A DNA stretch of 61,615 nucleotides from Richelia sp. SL_2_1. Lineage in GTDB: Bacteria > Cyanobacteriota > Cyanobacteriia > Cyanobacteriales > Nostocaceae. Position 1 is the stretch's first letter. Each line of letters opens with the position of its first letter. This document shows, one piece after another, positions 45,990-55,260 of the stretch. The DNA is taken from NCBI GenBank assembly GCA_012033205.1, contig JAAUSO010000019.1, positions 1 through 61,615 of the forward strand, given 5' to 3'. Under the pieces are notes generated by a model. That model saw only the letters and a program-made list of their open reading frames with translations. It searched no databases and had not been told where the DNA came from. The position numbers were made by a program, and so were the translations under genes.

Positions 45990-46195
45990 AGACTTGAAAA
46001 AATTATATATTCCCGACTATCTACTACTTCTTACATATTTACAAATTAAATTTATATATGATAATCTACTTATTAAGTAAGTAAAAAATAAATATAATAT
46101 TTTTTAATTTTCTCTAATAAAATTTTTTATTTGTTTAAGATGATTAAGTTAAAACATCAATTTAAAATAGTTAAATTAAAATAAAATAATTGAAA

Positions 46196-46636
46196 TTAAT
46201 TCGGCATTTCTGACGAAGACCAATATTTATTAAGAGTTTTGATTAGATCAACAAATTCGGAAAAAGTCACTGGCTTTAAAAGATAGCCAGCTACATTCAA
46301 ATCAAATGCTTCTATCATGTCTCTATCTTGATTTGATGTTGTCAGCATTACAACTGGGGTTAATTTTAAATCTTTATCAGCACGTAATGTTTGTAAAAAT
46401 TCTAAACCACTCATTTTAGGCATATTAATATCTAATAAAATTAAACGGCGTTCGTGAGGAATCTCTAAAAACTCTTCACTACCTCCACGTAACATTATTA
46501 ATGCTTCTATACCGTTTCTAGCTATGTAAAGTGGATTCTTAATATTAGCCTTTCTGAAGGCTCGTTCCACGTTCATAATATCTACTTCGTCATCTTCCAC
46601 AAGTAATACATTTACTATCCTGTCATTTTCCTGCAT
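46196..46636 (-). CDS. Rcp1-like response regulator, paralogue of 31223
   Basis: A 146-residue receiver: NVLLVEDDEVDIMNVERAF, D69 in LILLDINMPKMSGLEFL, VMLTTSNQDRD and YLLKPVTFSEF. It is a close paralogue of the regulator at 31223-31654. Both lie just behind multi-PAS kinases on the same strand, so a regulator/kinase cassette was duplicated. It is likely the target of the kinase at 47012-48967. Confidence 0.93.
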   Translation of the reverse strand: MQENDRIVNVLLVEDDEVDIMNVERAFRKANIKNPLYIARNGIEALIMLRGGSEEFLEIPHERRLILLDINMPKMSGLEFLQTLRADKDLKLTPVVMLTTSNQDRDMIEAFDLNVAGYLLKPVTFSEFVDLIKTLNKYWSSSEMPN

Positions 46637-47011
46637 TGTAATTTACGATAAATCCTTTAAATCCTAATCTCAAATTATATAGAACATTCCAAAAGTTATG
46701 CCTTAATGAATTGTAAACTGATAGTTGAACGGCGGTGTTTGACCAATAGTGAGGATTTGCTCTCAAATCATCTATGCCTATCGGAAGAGATACAAATGTT
46801 CTGTATGTGATTTTAACCAAGTAAAATAAAAAGTTGCTTATTTATTATTTTTTTGTTTGAACCAAAGTAACTAAAGTAAGTACTTACGCAAAATTATTTA
46901 TATAATTACTCGTGAGTTATATAAGGCTCCCCTCTTCCCTCCCTAAACGAAATGTTTAATTTATTTTGCACGAGTACTTAACTATTAGGTTATGGTATTG
47001 ATTATTTATGA
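46637..47011. other. Spacer between the kinase and regulator genes
   Basis: 375 AT-rich bases. I see no supported gene or recognisable site here; the open frames are short and not coding-like. Confidence 0.5.
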
Positions 47012-48967
47012 TTACTTATGCCAATTAAAACGAAAAGTTGACCCTTTGCCAACATCCGATTCTACAGTAATTGTAGCTCCTTGACTTTCCAAAATTTTTT
47101 TGACAATCGATAAACCAACTCCCGTACCTTCCTTTTGATCGCGAGCTTGTAAAGTCTGAAAAATTACAAATATTTTATCGTGATATTCAGCAGAAATACC
47201 GGGTCCATCATCGGATACTGCAAATTCATAAAATTCACCCTTATCTGCCACAGAAATTTGAATATGACCTTCCGCAGCATGATGATGAGTAATTGCATTA
47301 TCAACTAAATTTGTCAATACTCGTTTCAACATCATACCCTTAGTATTTAAAATCGGCATGGGATGTTTTATTTCAATTGTAAAATTAGATGGTGGTGCAA
47401 TATCCTCAATTATTTCTTCTAAAAGCTGACCAACATTGACTACTTGTTTAGCACCGTCAATACGTCCGACACGAGAATATTGTAGCAAACCATTAATCAA
47501 AGCTTCCATCCGGTATACTCGTTGACGCAATAACTCTAAATAACGACGATTTTCTGCTTCAAGTACTGTCGATAAATCATCCTCCAACCATTGTGAAAGA
47601 TTTGCTATCGCTCTTAAAGGTGCTTTTAAATCATGGGATGCAATATAAGCAAATTGATCTAATTCCGAGTTACGTTTTCTTAATTTTGTTGTAGTTTCCG
47701 TTAATAATATATTTAATTCTTCTAATTCTTGCGCTCGCAGTTGTAGTTGAGTTTCTGCCTGTTTGCGCCCACTTATATCTTGAACAACACTGAGAAAATA
47801 TTTCGGTGAGCCGTTTGCTTCACGAACAAAAGAAACCGTTATTTCTACCCAATTTACCGAACCATCTTTACAAAGGTAACGCTTCTCCATCGAGAAATTT
47901 TCAGTTTTACCCGCAAGAAAATCCCGCACTTTGGTTAAATCGCTTTGTAAATCATCTGGATGAATAATTTGCTGAAATCTTAGTTGTAAAAGTTCCTGGC
48001 GACTATAACCCAAAATATCGCACAATTTCTGATTAACTCGGATAAATTTACCGCTTAAATCTGCATGAGCAATACCCACTGCTGCTTGTTCAAAAGTTGA
48101 ACGAAAACGTTTTTCACTTTCTTGTAATGCTTCTTGCCATTGTTTTCGCTCACTAATGTCAATGACAGTCCCAGCCATCCGCAAAGCTTTACCATCGTCA
48201 TCATAATAGTAGCGACCATAAGATTCAACCCAGCGGACACTATCATCAGGTAAAACTATCCGATATTCACAAACATAATCTTTATGCTCTCGTAAAGCAG
48301 TTTTCCAAGCAGCCTCAGCTAACGCTAAATCATCCGGATGAAGGCGAGTAGCCCAATCTTCATAGGTATGTTCTCCATTACCCGGTTCATAACCAAAAAT
48401 TACATCATGGTAAGGAGTCCATACATTTTTATTCGTAAATGAATCCCAATGCCAAGAACCCATCTTAGCAGCATCTAACGCTAAAGTTAGTCTTTCAAAG
48501 TATTTTTGAATCTCTAAATTTACTTCTTGACTTACTTCTTGCTGTTTTAATTCAGTTTCTATAGTCTTATATTTGTCAATATTATGACAAACTACTACCC
48601 ATTCAATTATTTCTCCAGATTCATCAAAACAAGCCTGAGCAGATGCTGCATACCAATAAGCTTGATTATCTTGATGTATAATTCTCAACTCATCTTTCCA
48701 TATTTGCTGCCTGTTTATCGCCGAAAACCAAGATTGAGAAACCCGATTACGTTGCTGAGCATCAACAGCTTGGAGAAAATTTAAACCCAAAGATTGACTT
48801 TCATCTAATCCCGTTAATTGGTACCATTGTTGATTGAAATAAGTAGCTTGTCCATCCCGATTCGCACACCAAACAATTTGCGCCATAGACTGCACAATTC
48901 GCTCAAACCGAGCATCAGTTTGAGTAGTATCATTATTATTGGAAGCAGGATAGCGACTTTGATTCAT
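47012..48967 (-). CDS. Multi-PAS histidine kinase
   Basis: A 651-residue soluble kinase. Three PAS domains (starts near residues 20, 158 and 285; MAQIVWCANRDGQATYF, MGSWHWDSFTN, AVGIAHADLSGKF) are followed by HisKA with FAYIASHDLKAPLRAIANL and a HATPase (NLVDNAITHHH, DDGPGISAE, GVGLSIVKK). The H-box and HATPase are very similar to those of the kinase at 31859, but there is no membrane domain. The sensed signal is probably redox, light or a small ligand. The paired regulator lies 375 bases downstream. The spacer in front carries a heptamer array. Confidence 0.93.
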   Translation of the reverse strand: MNQSRYPASNNNDTTQTDARFERIVQSMAQIVWCANRDGQATYFNQQWYQLTGLDESQSLGLNFLQAVDAQQRNRVSQSWFSAINRQQIWKDELRIIHQDNQAYWYAASAQACFDESGEIIEWVVVCHNIDKYKTIETELKQQEVSQEVNLEIQKYFERLTLALDAAKMGSWHWDSFTNKNVWTPYHDVIFGYEPGNGEHTYEDWATRLHPDDLALAEAAWKTALREHKDYVCEYRIVLPDDSVRWVESYGRYYYDDDGKALRMAGTVIDISERKQWQEALQESEKRFRSTFEQAAVGIAHADLSGKFIRVNQKLCDILGYSRQELLQLRFQQIIHPDDLQSDLTKVRDFLAGKTENFSMEKRYLCKDGSVNWVEITVSFVREANGSPKYFLSVVQDISGRKQAETQLQLRAQELEELNILLTETTTKLRKRNSELDQFAYIASHDLKAPLRAIANLSQWLEDDLSTVLEAENRRYLELLRQRVYRMEALINGLLQYSRVGRIDGAKQVVNVGQLLEEIIEDIAPPSNFTIEIKHPMPILNTKGMMLKRVLTNLVDNAITHHHAAEGHIQISVADKGEFYEFAVSDDGPGISAEYHDKIFVIFQTLQARDQKEGTGVGLSIVKKILESQGATITVESDVGKGSTFRFNWHK

Positions 48968-49011
48968 AACTTACGAAATTGGGGAATTGGGAATTGGGAA
49001 TTGTTAATTGG

Positions 49012-49129
49012 TACCTTTGACCTTAAACCTTTAACCTTAAACCTTTGACCTTAAACCTTTGACCTTTGACCTTAAACCTTTGACCTTTGACCTTAAACCT
49101 TTGACCTTAAACCTTTGACCTTAAACCTG
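49012..49129. repeat. Heptamer array, opposite orientation to the one at 19.9 kb
   Basis: A run of TTTAACC/TTTGACC/TTAAACC heptamers, the reverse complement of the GGTTAAA array at 19.87 kb. It ends five bases before the start codon of rnc, so it forms its 5' leader. Confidence 0.9.
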
Positions 49130-49134
49130 AATTA

Positions 49135-49854
49135 ATGTCCGTTATTTATCCGCGTCGTCAACGACAACTTGAAAGTTTGCTAAAAAAGCTGGGTTTATCA
49201 GCAAAGTCACCTTTGAAATGGGAATTGCTGGACTTAGCGCTGACTCATCCGTCTATTTCTGAGTCGGCAAATTACGAACAACTTGAATTTGTTGGGGATG
49301 CGGTGGTACGTTTGGTGGCTGCTCTTGTTTTGTGGGAAGATTTTCATGACCAGAAGGTAGGTGATTTCGCTGCAATTCGTTCCGTACTTGTTAGCGATCG
49401 CGTTCTTGCTCAATTAGCTAGTTACTACGGATTGGAACTACATTTATTGGTTGCTGGTAGTGCATATGGAGATAAAGCAGGACAAGAAACCAGATTAGCA
49501 GATGCTTTTGAAGCGGTTTTAGGTGCGCTTTATCTAAGTACTAATAATTTAGAGCTGATTCGTCCTTGGTTAGATCCTCATTTCAAACAACTTGCCACAG
49601 AAATCAGCTTAGATCCAGCAAAACAAAACTATAAAGCTGCTTTACAAGAATGGACTCAAGGACAATATAAAACTTTACCGGAATATCGTGTAACTCAACT
49701 TGCTTCACCTCAACATAATCAAGAGCGCTTCATTGCTGAGGTTTGGCTACACGATCAAAAATTAGGTTCAGGTAAAGGGCGTTCGATTAAAGCTGCTGAA
49801 CAAGCTGCTGCAAAAGTCGCTTTTTTAGCTATAGAGCCTCCGCAAAAACACTGA
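49135..49854 (+). CDS. rnc: Ribonuclease III
   Basis: A 239-residue double-strand-specific RNase for rRNA and mRNA processing. The catalytic signature ANYEQLEFVGDAVV is followed by DAFEAVLGALYL with the second acidic cluster. The C-terminal dsRNA-binding domain runs from NYKAALQEWTQG to GKGRSIKAAEQAAAKVAFLAI. Length and order are normal. The ATG at 49135 sits directly after the heptamer array, leaving little room for a normal ribosome-binding site. Only one rnc is seen; cyanobacteria often have two or three. Confidence 0.96.
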   Translation: MSVIYPRRQRQLESLLKKLGLSAKSPLKWELLDLALTHPSISESANYEQLEFVGDAVVRLVAALVLWEDFHDQKVGDFAAIRSVLVSDRVLAQLASYYGLELHLLVAGSAYGDKAGQETRLADAFEAVLGALYLSTNNLELIRPWLDPHFKQLATEISLDPAKQNYKAALQEWTQGQYKTLPEYRVTQLASPQHNQERFIAEVWLHDQKLGSGKGRSIKAAEQAAAKVAFLAIEPPQKH

Positions 49855-50058
49855 ACTCAATCGGGTATTTGATCAGCTATTAATCGTAAATTGCCATTCA
49901 ATTTTAGATTTTAGATTTTAGATTTTGGATTGATTTACTAAACTTCAGGTTAGGAATCCATTCTTGGAGGCTCTGCCTCCTATTCCCTATTCCCAATTCC
50001 CTATTCCCTTGTCATAATGATAAATCTTTCTACCCACTTACTTAATAACTAATAAATA
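49855..50058. repeat. Short repeats and a GGAGGC hairpin
   Basis: TTTTAGA direct repeats (49898-49926), a GGAGGC(tct)GCCTCC hairpin at 49966-49980 and AATTCCCTATTCCC repeats fill the spacer before the oxidoreductase gene. Confidence 0.65.
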
Positions 50059-51087
50059 ATGACTAATATAATAAAACTTGCTGTAATTGGAGTTGGACGC
50101 TGGGGTGTTCATTTACTGCGAAATTTTTTAGCACATCCGATTGTTAAAGTTGTCGCAGTAGTAGATCCAAATGCCGATTGTTTGAGCAAAGTACAGCGGC
50201 AATATTGCTTAGATAAAGATGTTTTATTAACTACTGAATGGCAAAAGCTTCAACATTTACCTGAATTAAATGCGGTAGTAATTGCGACTCCTGCTATTAC
50301 CCATTACTCCTTAATTATTGATGCTTTGAATTGGGGATGTCATGTTTTAGCGGAAAAACCTCTAACTCTTAATCCCGCAGAGTGTAATCAATTGTGTGAA
50401 TTAGCAGAAAAACAGCAATTGATTCTCATGGTGGATCATACTTATTTATTTCATCCGGCAGTAGAAAAAGGACAAGCATTATTACAAGCTGATGCTGTGG
50501 GAGATTTACGCTACGGTTATGCAACACGCACTCATTTAAGTCCAGTACGTCAGGATGTTGATGCACTTTGGGATTTAGCAATTCATGATATTGCCATTTT
50601 TAATAATTGGTTAGAGCGATCGCCAATAGTTGTTCAAGCAAGCGGAAAAGTTTGGTTACAAACAACATCAGCTAATCCCCCCCTATCGGATTTAGTTTGG
50701 GTAACATTAACATATTCCTGTGGTTTTCAAGCATCTATTCATCTATGCTGGCTCAATCCCGATAAACAGCGGCGTTTGGGAGTGGTAGGAAGTCGCGGCA
50801 GTTTGATTTTTGATGAAATGCTATCTGAGACACCTTTGACACTGATGCAAGGGGAATTTGAGCGTCAAGGGAATAGCTTTATCCCCATCAATCAACAACG
50901 AAAAGTAGTAGAAATTGAAAAAGGGGAACCATTACAACGAGTTTGCAACAGCTTTATTGAATGTATCGTGCAAAATACTCCTTCAAGGCTGTCATCGGGT
51001 TGGGTTGGTACTGAATTGGTAGAAATTCTCACCGCTCTTAGCCAATCTCTGGAAGCAGGAGGTAAACCGATTTCTCTGGAAAAATAA
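50059..51087 (+). CDS. Gfo/Idh/MocA-family oxidoreductase
   Basis: A 342-residue NAD(P)-dependent sugar-type oxidoreductase. The N-terminal Rossmann motif is LAVIGVGRWGVHLLRNF, followed by VVDPNA, then AVVIATPAITHYSLIIDAL and CHVLAEKPLTLN with the EKP motif of the family. The C-terminal dimer domain has WDLAIHDIAIFNNW, where the conserved His-Asp pair sits. The substrate is often a UDP- or free sugar, or an inositol. No sugar gene lies beside it, so the role is open. A hairpin repeat follows. Confidence 0.92.
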   Translation: MTNIIKLAVIGVGRWGVHLLRNFLAHPIVKVVAVVDPNADCLSKVQRQYCLDKDVLLTTEWQKLQHLPELNAVVIATPAITHYSLIIDALNWGCHVLAEKPLTLNPAECNQLCELAEKQQLILMVDHTYLFHPAVEKGQALLQADAVGDLRYGYATRTHLSPVRQDVDALWDLAIHDIAIFNNWLERSPIVVQASGKVWLQTTSANPPLSDLVWVTLTYSCGFQASIHLCWLNPDKQRRLGVVGSRGSLIFDEMLSETPLTLMQGEFERQGNSFIPINQQRKVVEIEKGEPLQRVCNSFIECIVQNTPSRLSSGWVGTELVEILTALSQSLEAGGKPISLEK

Positions 51088-51113
51088 AGCAGTAACTATC
51101 AGAATTAATCATA

Positions 51114-51179
51114 GAAGTCGGGTTTTTAAAAACTTTTATCCGTAACACGCTGATAATTTTTATCAAAACACGACTTCTT
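51114..51179. repeat. AGAAGTCGGGTTTTT repeat copy
   Basis: AGAAGTCGGGTTTTT at 51114 faces AAAACACGACTTCT near 51166. It lies directly after the oxidoreductase gene and may end its transcript. Confidence 0.65.
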
Positions 51180-51223
51180 GCCCTCAAAGATTTTCAAACC
51201 TGTTCCCTGCGATAAATTTAACT

Positions 51224-51835
51224 ATGAATCGTCCCCGGATTCTTCAACCCAACCAAAACTACACCTTTACTAAATATTTTGAGTTGTCTTTCTCTGTAGA
51301 AGATATTCTCGTCGAACTTGGATGTAGCTACAATCGGGAAAGGTTGCAATTGCCAACCGCTGATATTTCCCAAGAAGCGATCACACCCCTAATTTCTATT
51401 ATTAATCGTAACCTCAAACGGGTGAAATTAATGAGTGAGGATGCTCGCAAACAAGCAATTATTGCTCCTATTCTTCTTGAAGTATGTGAAATTACTCAAA
51501 CCCAATTAAATATTGAATACCCGATTAATATTAACGAACGATTACAAGGTCGTTTAGATTATTATATTGGTCAAGATAAGGAACTATTAGTCATAGAAGC
51601 AAAACAAGCTGATTTAAGTCGGGGATTTACTCAGCTTGCGGTAGAATTAATTGCTTTAGATCAATGGACGCAATCGGAAATACCAATTTTATACGGAGCA
51701 GTAACTACGGGAGAAGATTGGCGATTTGGTAGTTATAATCGTCAAAATCAAGAAATTACAGAAGATTTTAAGCTATATCGAGTACCCGAAGAAATCACCA
51801 TATTAGTAAATATTTTAGTAGGAATATTAAGTTAA
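51224..51835 (+). CDS. PD-(D/E)XK-like protein of unknown function
   Basis: A 203-residue protein. The central motif GRLDYYIGQDKELLVIEAKQA has D112, E125 and K127 in the spacing of PD-(D/E)XK nucleases (D-X12-E-X-K), followed by a helix with FTQLAVELIALDQW. The N-terminus is helical, and no other domain is present. The fold occurs in restriction enzymes, repair nucleases and solitary nuclease-like proteins. No methyltransferase or defence partner is adjacent, so it may act alone. The enzyme call rests on one motif. Confidence 0.7.
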   Translation: MNRPRILQPNQNYTFTKYFELSFSVEDILVELGCSYNRERLQLPTADISQEAITPLISIINRNLKRVKLMSEDARKQAIIAPILLEVCEITQTQLNIEYPININERLQGRLDYYIGQDKELLVIEAKQADLSRGFTQLAVELIALDQWTQSEIPILYGAVTTGEDWRFGSYNRQNQEITEDFKLYRVPEEITILVNILVGILS

Positions 51836-51891
51836 ATTATTTACTCGATTATTTTGTGTTCTATCAGGGAAAACTCCCATGCCAGTCATTT

Positions 51892-53844
51892 CTAATTAGA
51901 ATTACTTTGAAAAGTCGCTTGTGGTAATTTATTATTCTCGCTAATCTGCTGGTTTCCAGAATTCATTTTAGTATCGGCTATAAATGGATGCTCACTATCA
52001 ATTAAAGGTAAACTAATTTTAACCGTTGTACCTTGATTCATTCCCCGACTTTCAAGAGTTATCATCCCTCCCATCAATTCAATTAAGTTACGGGAAATTG
52101 CTAACCCCAATCCTGTACCGTTATACTGCCTTATATTATTACCATCTACCATCACAAAGGGACGAAACAGTTTTTGCTGTTGTTCGTTGTCGATTCCTAT
52201 ACCTGTATCAATAACCGCAACTGTCACCCAGAATTTCTGATTATCTTCGTAAATTTCTGTAGTTATGGTAATACTTCCTGTTTCAGTAAACTTTGTTGCA
52301 TTACCAATAACATTGATTAATACTTGCTTCAATTTGGCTATATCCGCATTCACTCGAATTTGCTCGTTCAATTGAGGAGCATTCAACTGCAAACCTTTTT
52401 GTTTAATATTAACCGATTGCTGAGTAATTACGTCTTCAATCGCTTGACGCAGATCAATTGGTTTGATGACAACTGACAGCTTACCAGCTTCTATTCTAGA
52501 AATATCAAGTAAATCGTTAATAATACCTAACAAATGAATCGCAGTTTCGTCCGCACGTTTGAGAAACTCTTTTTCTTCTTCTCTATCGTCGCACAAATCA
52601 TCCCTAACCAAGCGTATAGAGTTGATAATCACATTTAAAGGGTTCCTCAACTCATGGGAAGTTGTAGCCAAAAAATAACTTTTGCTTTGATTTGCGGTTT
52701 TCGCTTCTTTCCAGGCTATTTCTAACTCTTGAGTCCATGCTTTGAGTCTTTCAACCATTTGATCTATTGCTTGTGCTAGTTGATTGAATTCCCGAATGTT
52801 GAAATTATCCGGAACAGAGGAACAAGTATGCTGAGAATGAAGATTCAGAGCATAATCGCGTAACTGTTCTACTGGACGCGCTAAATAACGAGCTACATAC
52901 AGCGATACTAATAAAGTCGCACCAATCAACCCAATTGTCAAAACAAACAAAATTAGCTTGATTTCCTTCAATCCGTATAAAGCATTATCCAAACTAGTAA
53001 CAGCTAAAATTACCCATTTTTGCTCACCATTTTCAACTGGGCTGTTAATAGCTGTATATCCAGCAAGTAACAAACTACCTTCTTTTTCAAAGAATAAATC
53101 TAGAGAATCTTTACGTCCAGATATGGCATTTTTGACGATGTTTTGTAATTTTTTTGCATCTACGTGTTCCGTAATATTTGTACCTACTCTTTGAAAAATT
53201 GGGTGTGTCAGAATTGTCCCATTTTCTGCAATTACGACTGTAGAAGCTGTTAAAAAACCAGGATTCTGTTTAATTTTTTCATGCAATAGTTGCGACTGCA
53301 TACTTAAGATATAACGCAATTTACCTTGAGTATCGTAAACGGGAGAAGACAAGTTAAGATGTAGCTTTAAAGACTGCTCTTTTAAACTATTTGCGCTCAA
53401 CATTTTCGGTAAAATCGGCTCGATTTGAACTTTCTTTTGATCAAACAAAAAATTATTCAAATTAGTTAATTCTTCATCACAATTTCCAGCAATAATCTTA
53501 CCGTCATCAGGATTTGTTAATTGAATACACTTAATTTGTCTGGGTAATTCTTGGGCTAATTGAGTAACAAATTTTTCCACCGATTCAGGCTCACCTGATT
53601 GAAGAACCGTTGTTTGGGAAGCAATTAACAAGTTACTTCCGAGCATATCAATAGTATTTAGAATATTTTCTCCTTTGATAATGGCAGTTTCGGTCAAATT
53701 ACGACGCGCACTTTCTATTAAGCTAGAACGTGCTTTTTGATATACGACAAATTCACCTATCAATAAGATTGGTACTGATAACAGTAATATCTTTGATACT
53801 AGAATTCGGCGAAATGATGATTGACGAAAATTCACCATTGGCAT
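51892..53844 (-). CDS. Membrane sensor histidine kinase (dCache-HAMP-HisKA-HATPase)
   Basis: A 650-residue kinase. An N-terminal membrane helix (ILVSKILLLSVPILLIGEFVV) leads into a periplasmic Cache-type sensor of about 250 residues with the conserved NLSSPVYDTQGKLRYILSM and TVVIAENGTILTHP. A second helix follows (LILFVLTIGLIGATLLVSLYVA), then HAMP, HisKA (FLATTSHELRNPLNVIINS) and HATPase (NVIGNATKFT, DTGIGIDN, GTGLGLAI). The Cache domain probably binds a small periplasmic ligand. No regulator lies next to it. Confidence 0.93.
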   Translation of the reverse strand: MPMVNFRQSSFRRILVSKILLLSVPILLIGEFVVYQKARSSLIESARRNLTETAIIKGENILNTIDMLGSNLLIASQTTVLQSGEPESVEKFVTQLAQELPRQIKCIQLTNPDDGKIIAGNCDEELTNLNNFLFDQKKVQIEPILPKMLSANSLKEQSLKLHLNLSSPVYDTQGKLRYILSMQSQLLHEKIKQNPGFLTASTVVIAENGTILTHPIFQRVGTNITEHVDAKKLQNIVKNAISGRKDSLDLFFEKEGSLLLAGYTAINSPVENGEQKWVILAVTSLDNALYGLKEIKLILFVLTIGLIGATLLVSLYVARYLARPVEQLRDYALNLHSQHTCSSVPDNFNIREFNQLAQAIDQMVERLKAWTQELEIAWKEAKTANQSKSYFLATTSHELRNPLNVIINSIRLVRDDLCDDREEEKEFLKRADETAIHLLGIINDLLDISRIEAGKLSVVIKPIDLRQAIEDVITQQSVNIKQKGLQLNAPQLNEQIRVNADIAKLKQVLINVIGNATKFTETGSITITTEIYEDNQKFWVTVAVIDTGIGIDNEQQQKLFRPFVMVDGNNIRQYNGTGLGLAISRNLIELMGGMITLESRGMNQGTTVKISLPLIDSEHPFIADTKMNSGNQQISENNKLPQATFQSNSN

Positions 53845-54093
53845 TCTCTGATAAATATCTGCAAACTAAAACAGTACAATAAAGGTTATTCAACAAGTTA
53901 ATGTACTTCTATTATTAAGTTGATTAATCCTAATAATCAAGTTATTAAATTGCTGCTGACTAAAAAGAAGTGGTAGATACAAATTTTTACAAAAAAACAG
54001 GATTTTTGTGATTTTGGTCATTGAGAATGGTTTATGACAATTATTTATGACAATTACATTGACTTCACTAATAGGATAACTTTTTGATCGCAG

Positions 54094-54288
54094 ATGATAG
54101 AATTTGCAATTTTGCTATCAGAAGTTATTTGTTGTAAAAATGCAAATCAAGCGCGAGATGCCATCATCGGTATGGATACAAGTTGGGTTGTTTTATTTGT
54201 TGTTCATATTGAGTTTGAAGACGACATAATCCGAATTATTTCAGCCCGTAAAGCTACACGTCAGGAGCGAAATTACTATGAAAATTGA
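54094..54288 (+). pseudogene. BrnT-like toxin, N-terminally truncated
   Basis: 64 residues. The second half matches the BrnT toxin end: ARDAIIGMDTSWVVLFVVH, then FEDDIIRIISARKATRQERNYYEN with the conserved RIISARKAT. The usual start of BrnT (a WDxxK and KHG segment of about 35 residues) is missing, and the first 20 codons are unlike it. It overlaps the antitoxin gene by 11 bases. It is most likely a dead toxin whose antitoxin is still intact. Confidence 0.75.
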
Positions 54289-54562
54289 AACTTTAAAACA
54301 ACGCTTAAACAAAAACCGTCCCATGAGCGCGGTAACAATTAGAATACCTGAAGACGTAGTGGAAGACTTAAAACGGATTGCACCAATACTGGAATTTTCT
54401 GGTTATCAACCATTAATGCGTGCTTACATTGGACAAGGGCTTCGCGTAGATTTGGAACGTTTGGAAAACAATACTGTTAGTGCTTTGGTTGCAAGTTTAA
54501 AGCGACATCATGTCAGTGATGATGTAATTAATCAAGCATTAGCTGAGGTTATACATGGGTAA
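54278..54562 (+). CDS. Antitoxin, CopG/BrnA-like
   Basis: A 94-residue antitoxin. RPMSAVTIRIPEDVVEDLKRIAPIL resembles a ribbon-helix-helix segment, followed by GYQPLMRAYIGQGLRVDLERLE, a motif common in cyanobacterial antitoxins of BrnT-type pairs. It overlaps the truncated toxin by 11 bases, the usual arrangement of the pair. It probably binds the operon promoter. With the toxin truncated it may persist as an orphan. The family call is by pattern. Confidence 0.8.
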   Translation: MKIETLKQRLNKNRPMSAVTIRIPEDVVEDLKRIAPILEFSGYQPLMRAYIGQGLRVDLERLENNTVSALVASLKRHHVSDDVINQALAEVIHG

Positions 54563-55260
54563 TGTTGAGAAATATAATCAGGACTTACGTCAGCGTTGCG
54601 TGTCTGCTAGGACATTATATACAACAAGAATACTGCTAGCAAATAAATTCCTAAACTCACAAAAAAAGCAGCAGGAATATTTTGTGATAAAAGTAACTTT
54701 AATAACTTATGACCATCAAAAGTATAAAGAATATTCATATTTTTTGCTCAGAGAGAATATTTACTGAGTTTGATATTTTATATCTTGCCTTTGTTTCCTC
54801 GGACTCTACACTCATCAAGATGTCTCAATTGTGTTTATCACTTAAAGTTTTGTATATAAAGGCTTTATAGAGATTCATCAGATGAAAAAGCAGAATTGCG
54901 ATCTGCTTGCCTTACTCGCTTGGCTATCGCCAGCATTTTCAACTGTTGAAAACTCCATTATGTTTAACTGGAGTCAAAACTAATTGGTGTAAAATAATCA
55001 ATACCAAACCTCAGTTAGATTACCAGATTGATACGTAGAATTTTAGCCATTATCGCAACATAAAAATCTTTTTTTTACCTTGACGTTAGAACCAGTTTAT
55101 CAAGTCTTAAATAATACAATTCTTTGCCCTTTGAGGAAATATTTTAATCAGGTATACTAGGATGAATTAAGCTATAATTTTGCGCTGTGCCGGATAATTT
55201 TCTAGCTTTGCAATTTATATAATAATTTATATAAAATTTTATATAAAATATGAAATTTAT
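54563..55260. other. Long AT-rich spacer
   Basis: About 700 bases with no clear gene other than a 33-codon frame at 54882. An ACTCCA/TGGAGT hairpin is at about 54952-54974. Just before 55261 the sequence TTTATATAA is repeated several times, likely the promoter region of the methyltransferase gene. Confidence 0.5.
54882..54983 (+). CDS. Short open frame (33 residues), doubtful
   Basis: ATG 54882 opens a 33-residue peptide with a hydrophobic middle (LLALLAWLSPAFS) and a single Cys near the start. No ribosome-binding site is seen. It is mentioned because the next two genes form a methyltransferase/cyclic-peptide exporter pair, which raises the question of a peptide precursor. It may be chance. 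Confidence 0.2.
   Translation: MKKQNCDLLALLAWLSPAFSTVENSIMFNWSQN

Noticed and set aside
46623-46820. 65-codon frame upstream of the regulator gene
   Set aside because: Poor codon use, no ribosome-binding site; lies in the AT-rich spacer and overlaps the regulator start.
54555-54767. 70-codon frame overlapping the antitoxin end
   Set aside because: Starts in the stop region of the antitoxin, has no recognised domain and its sequence looks like spacer DNA.
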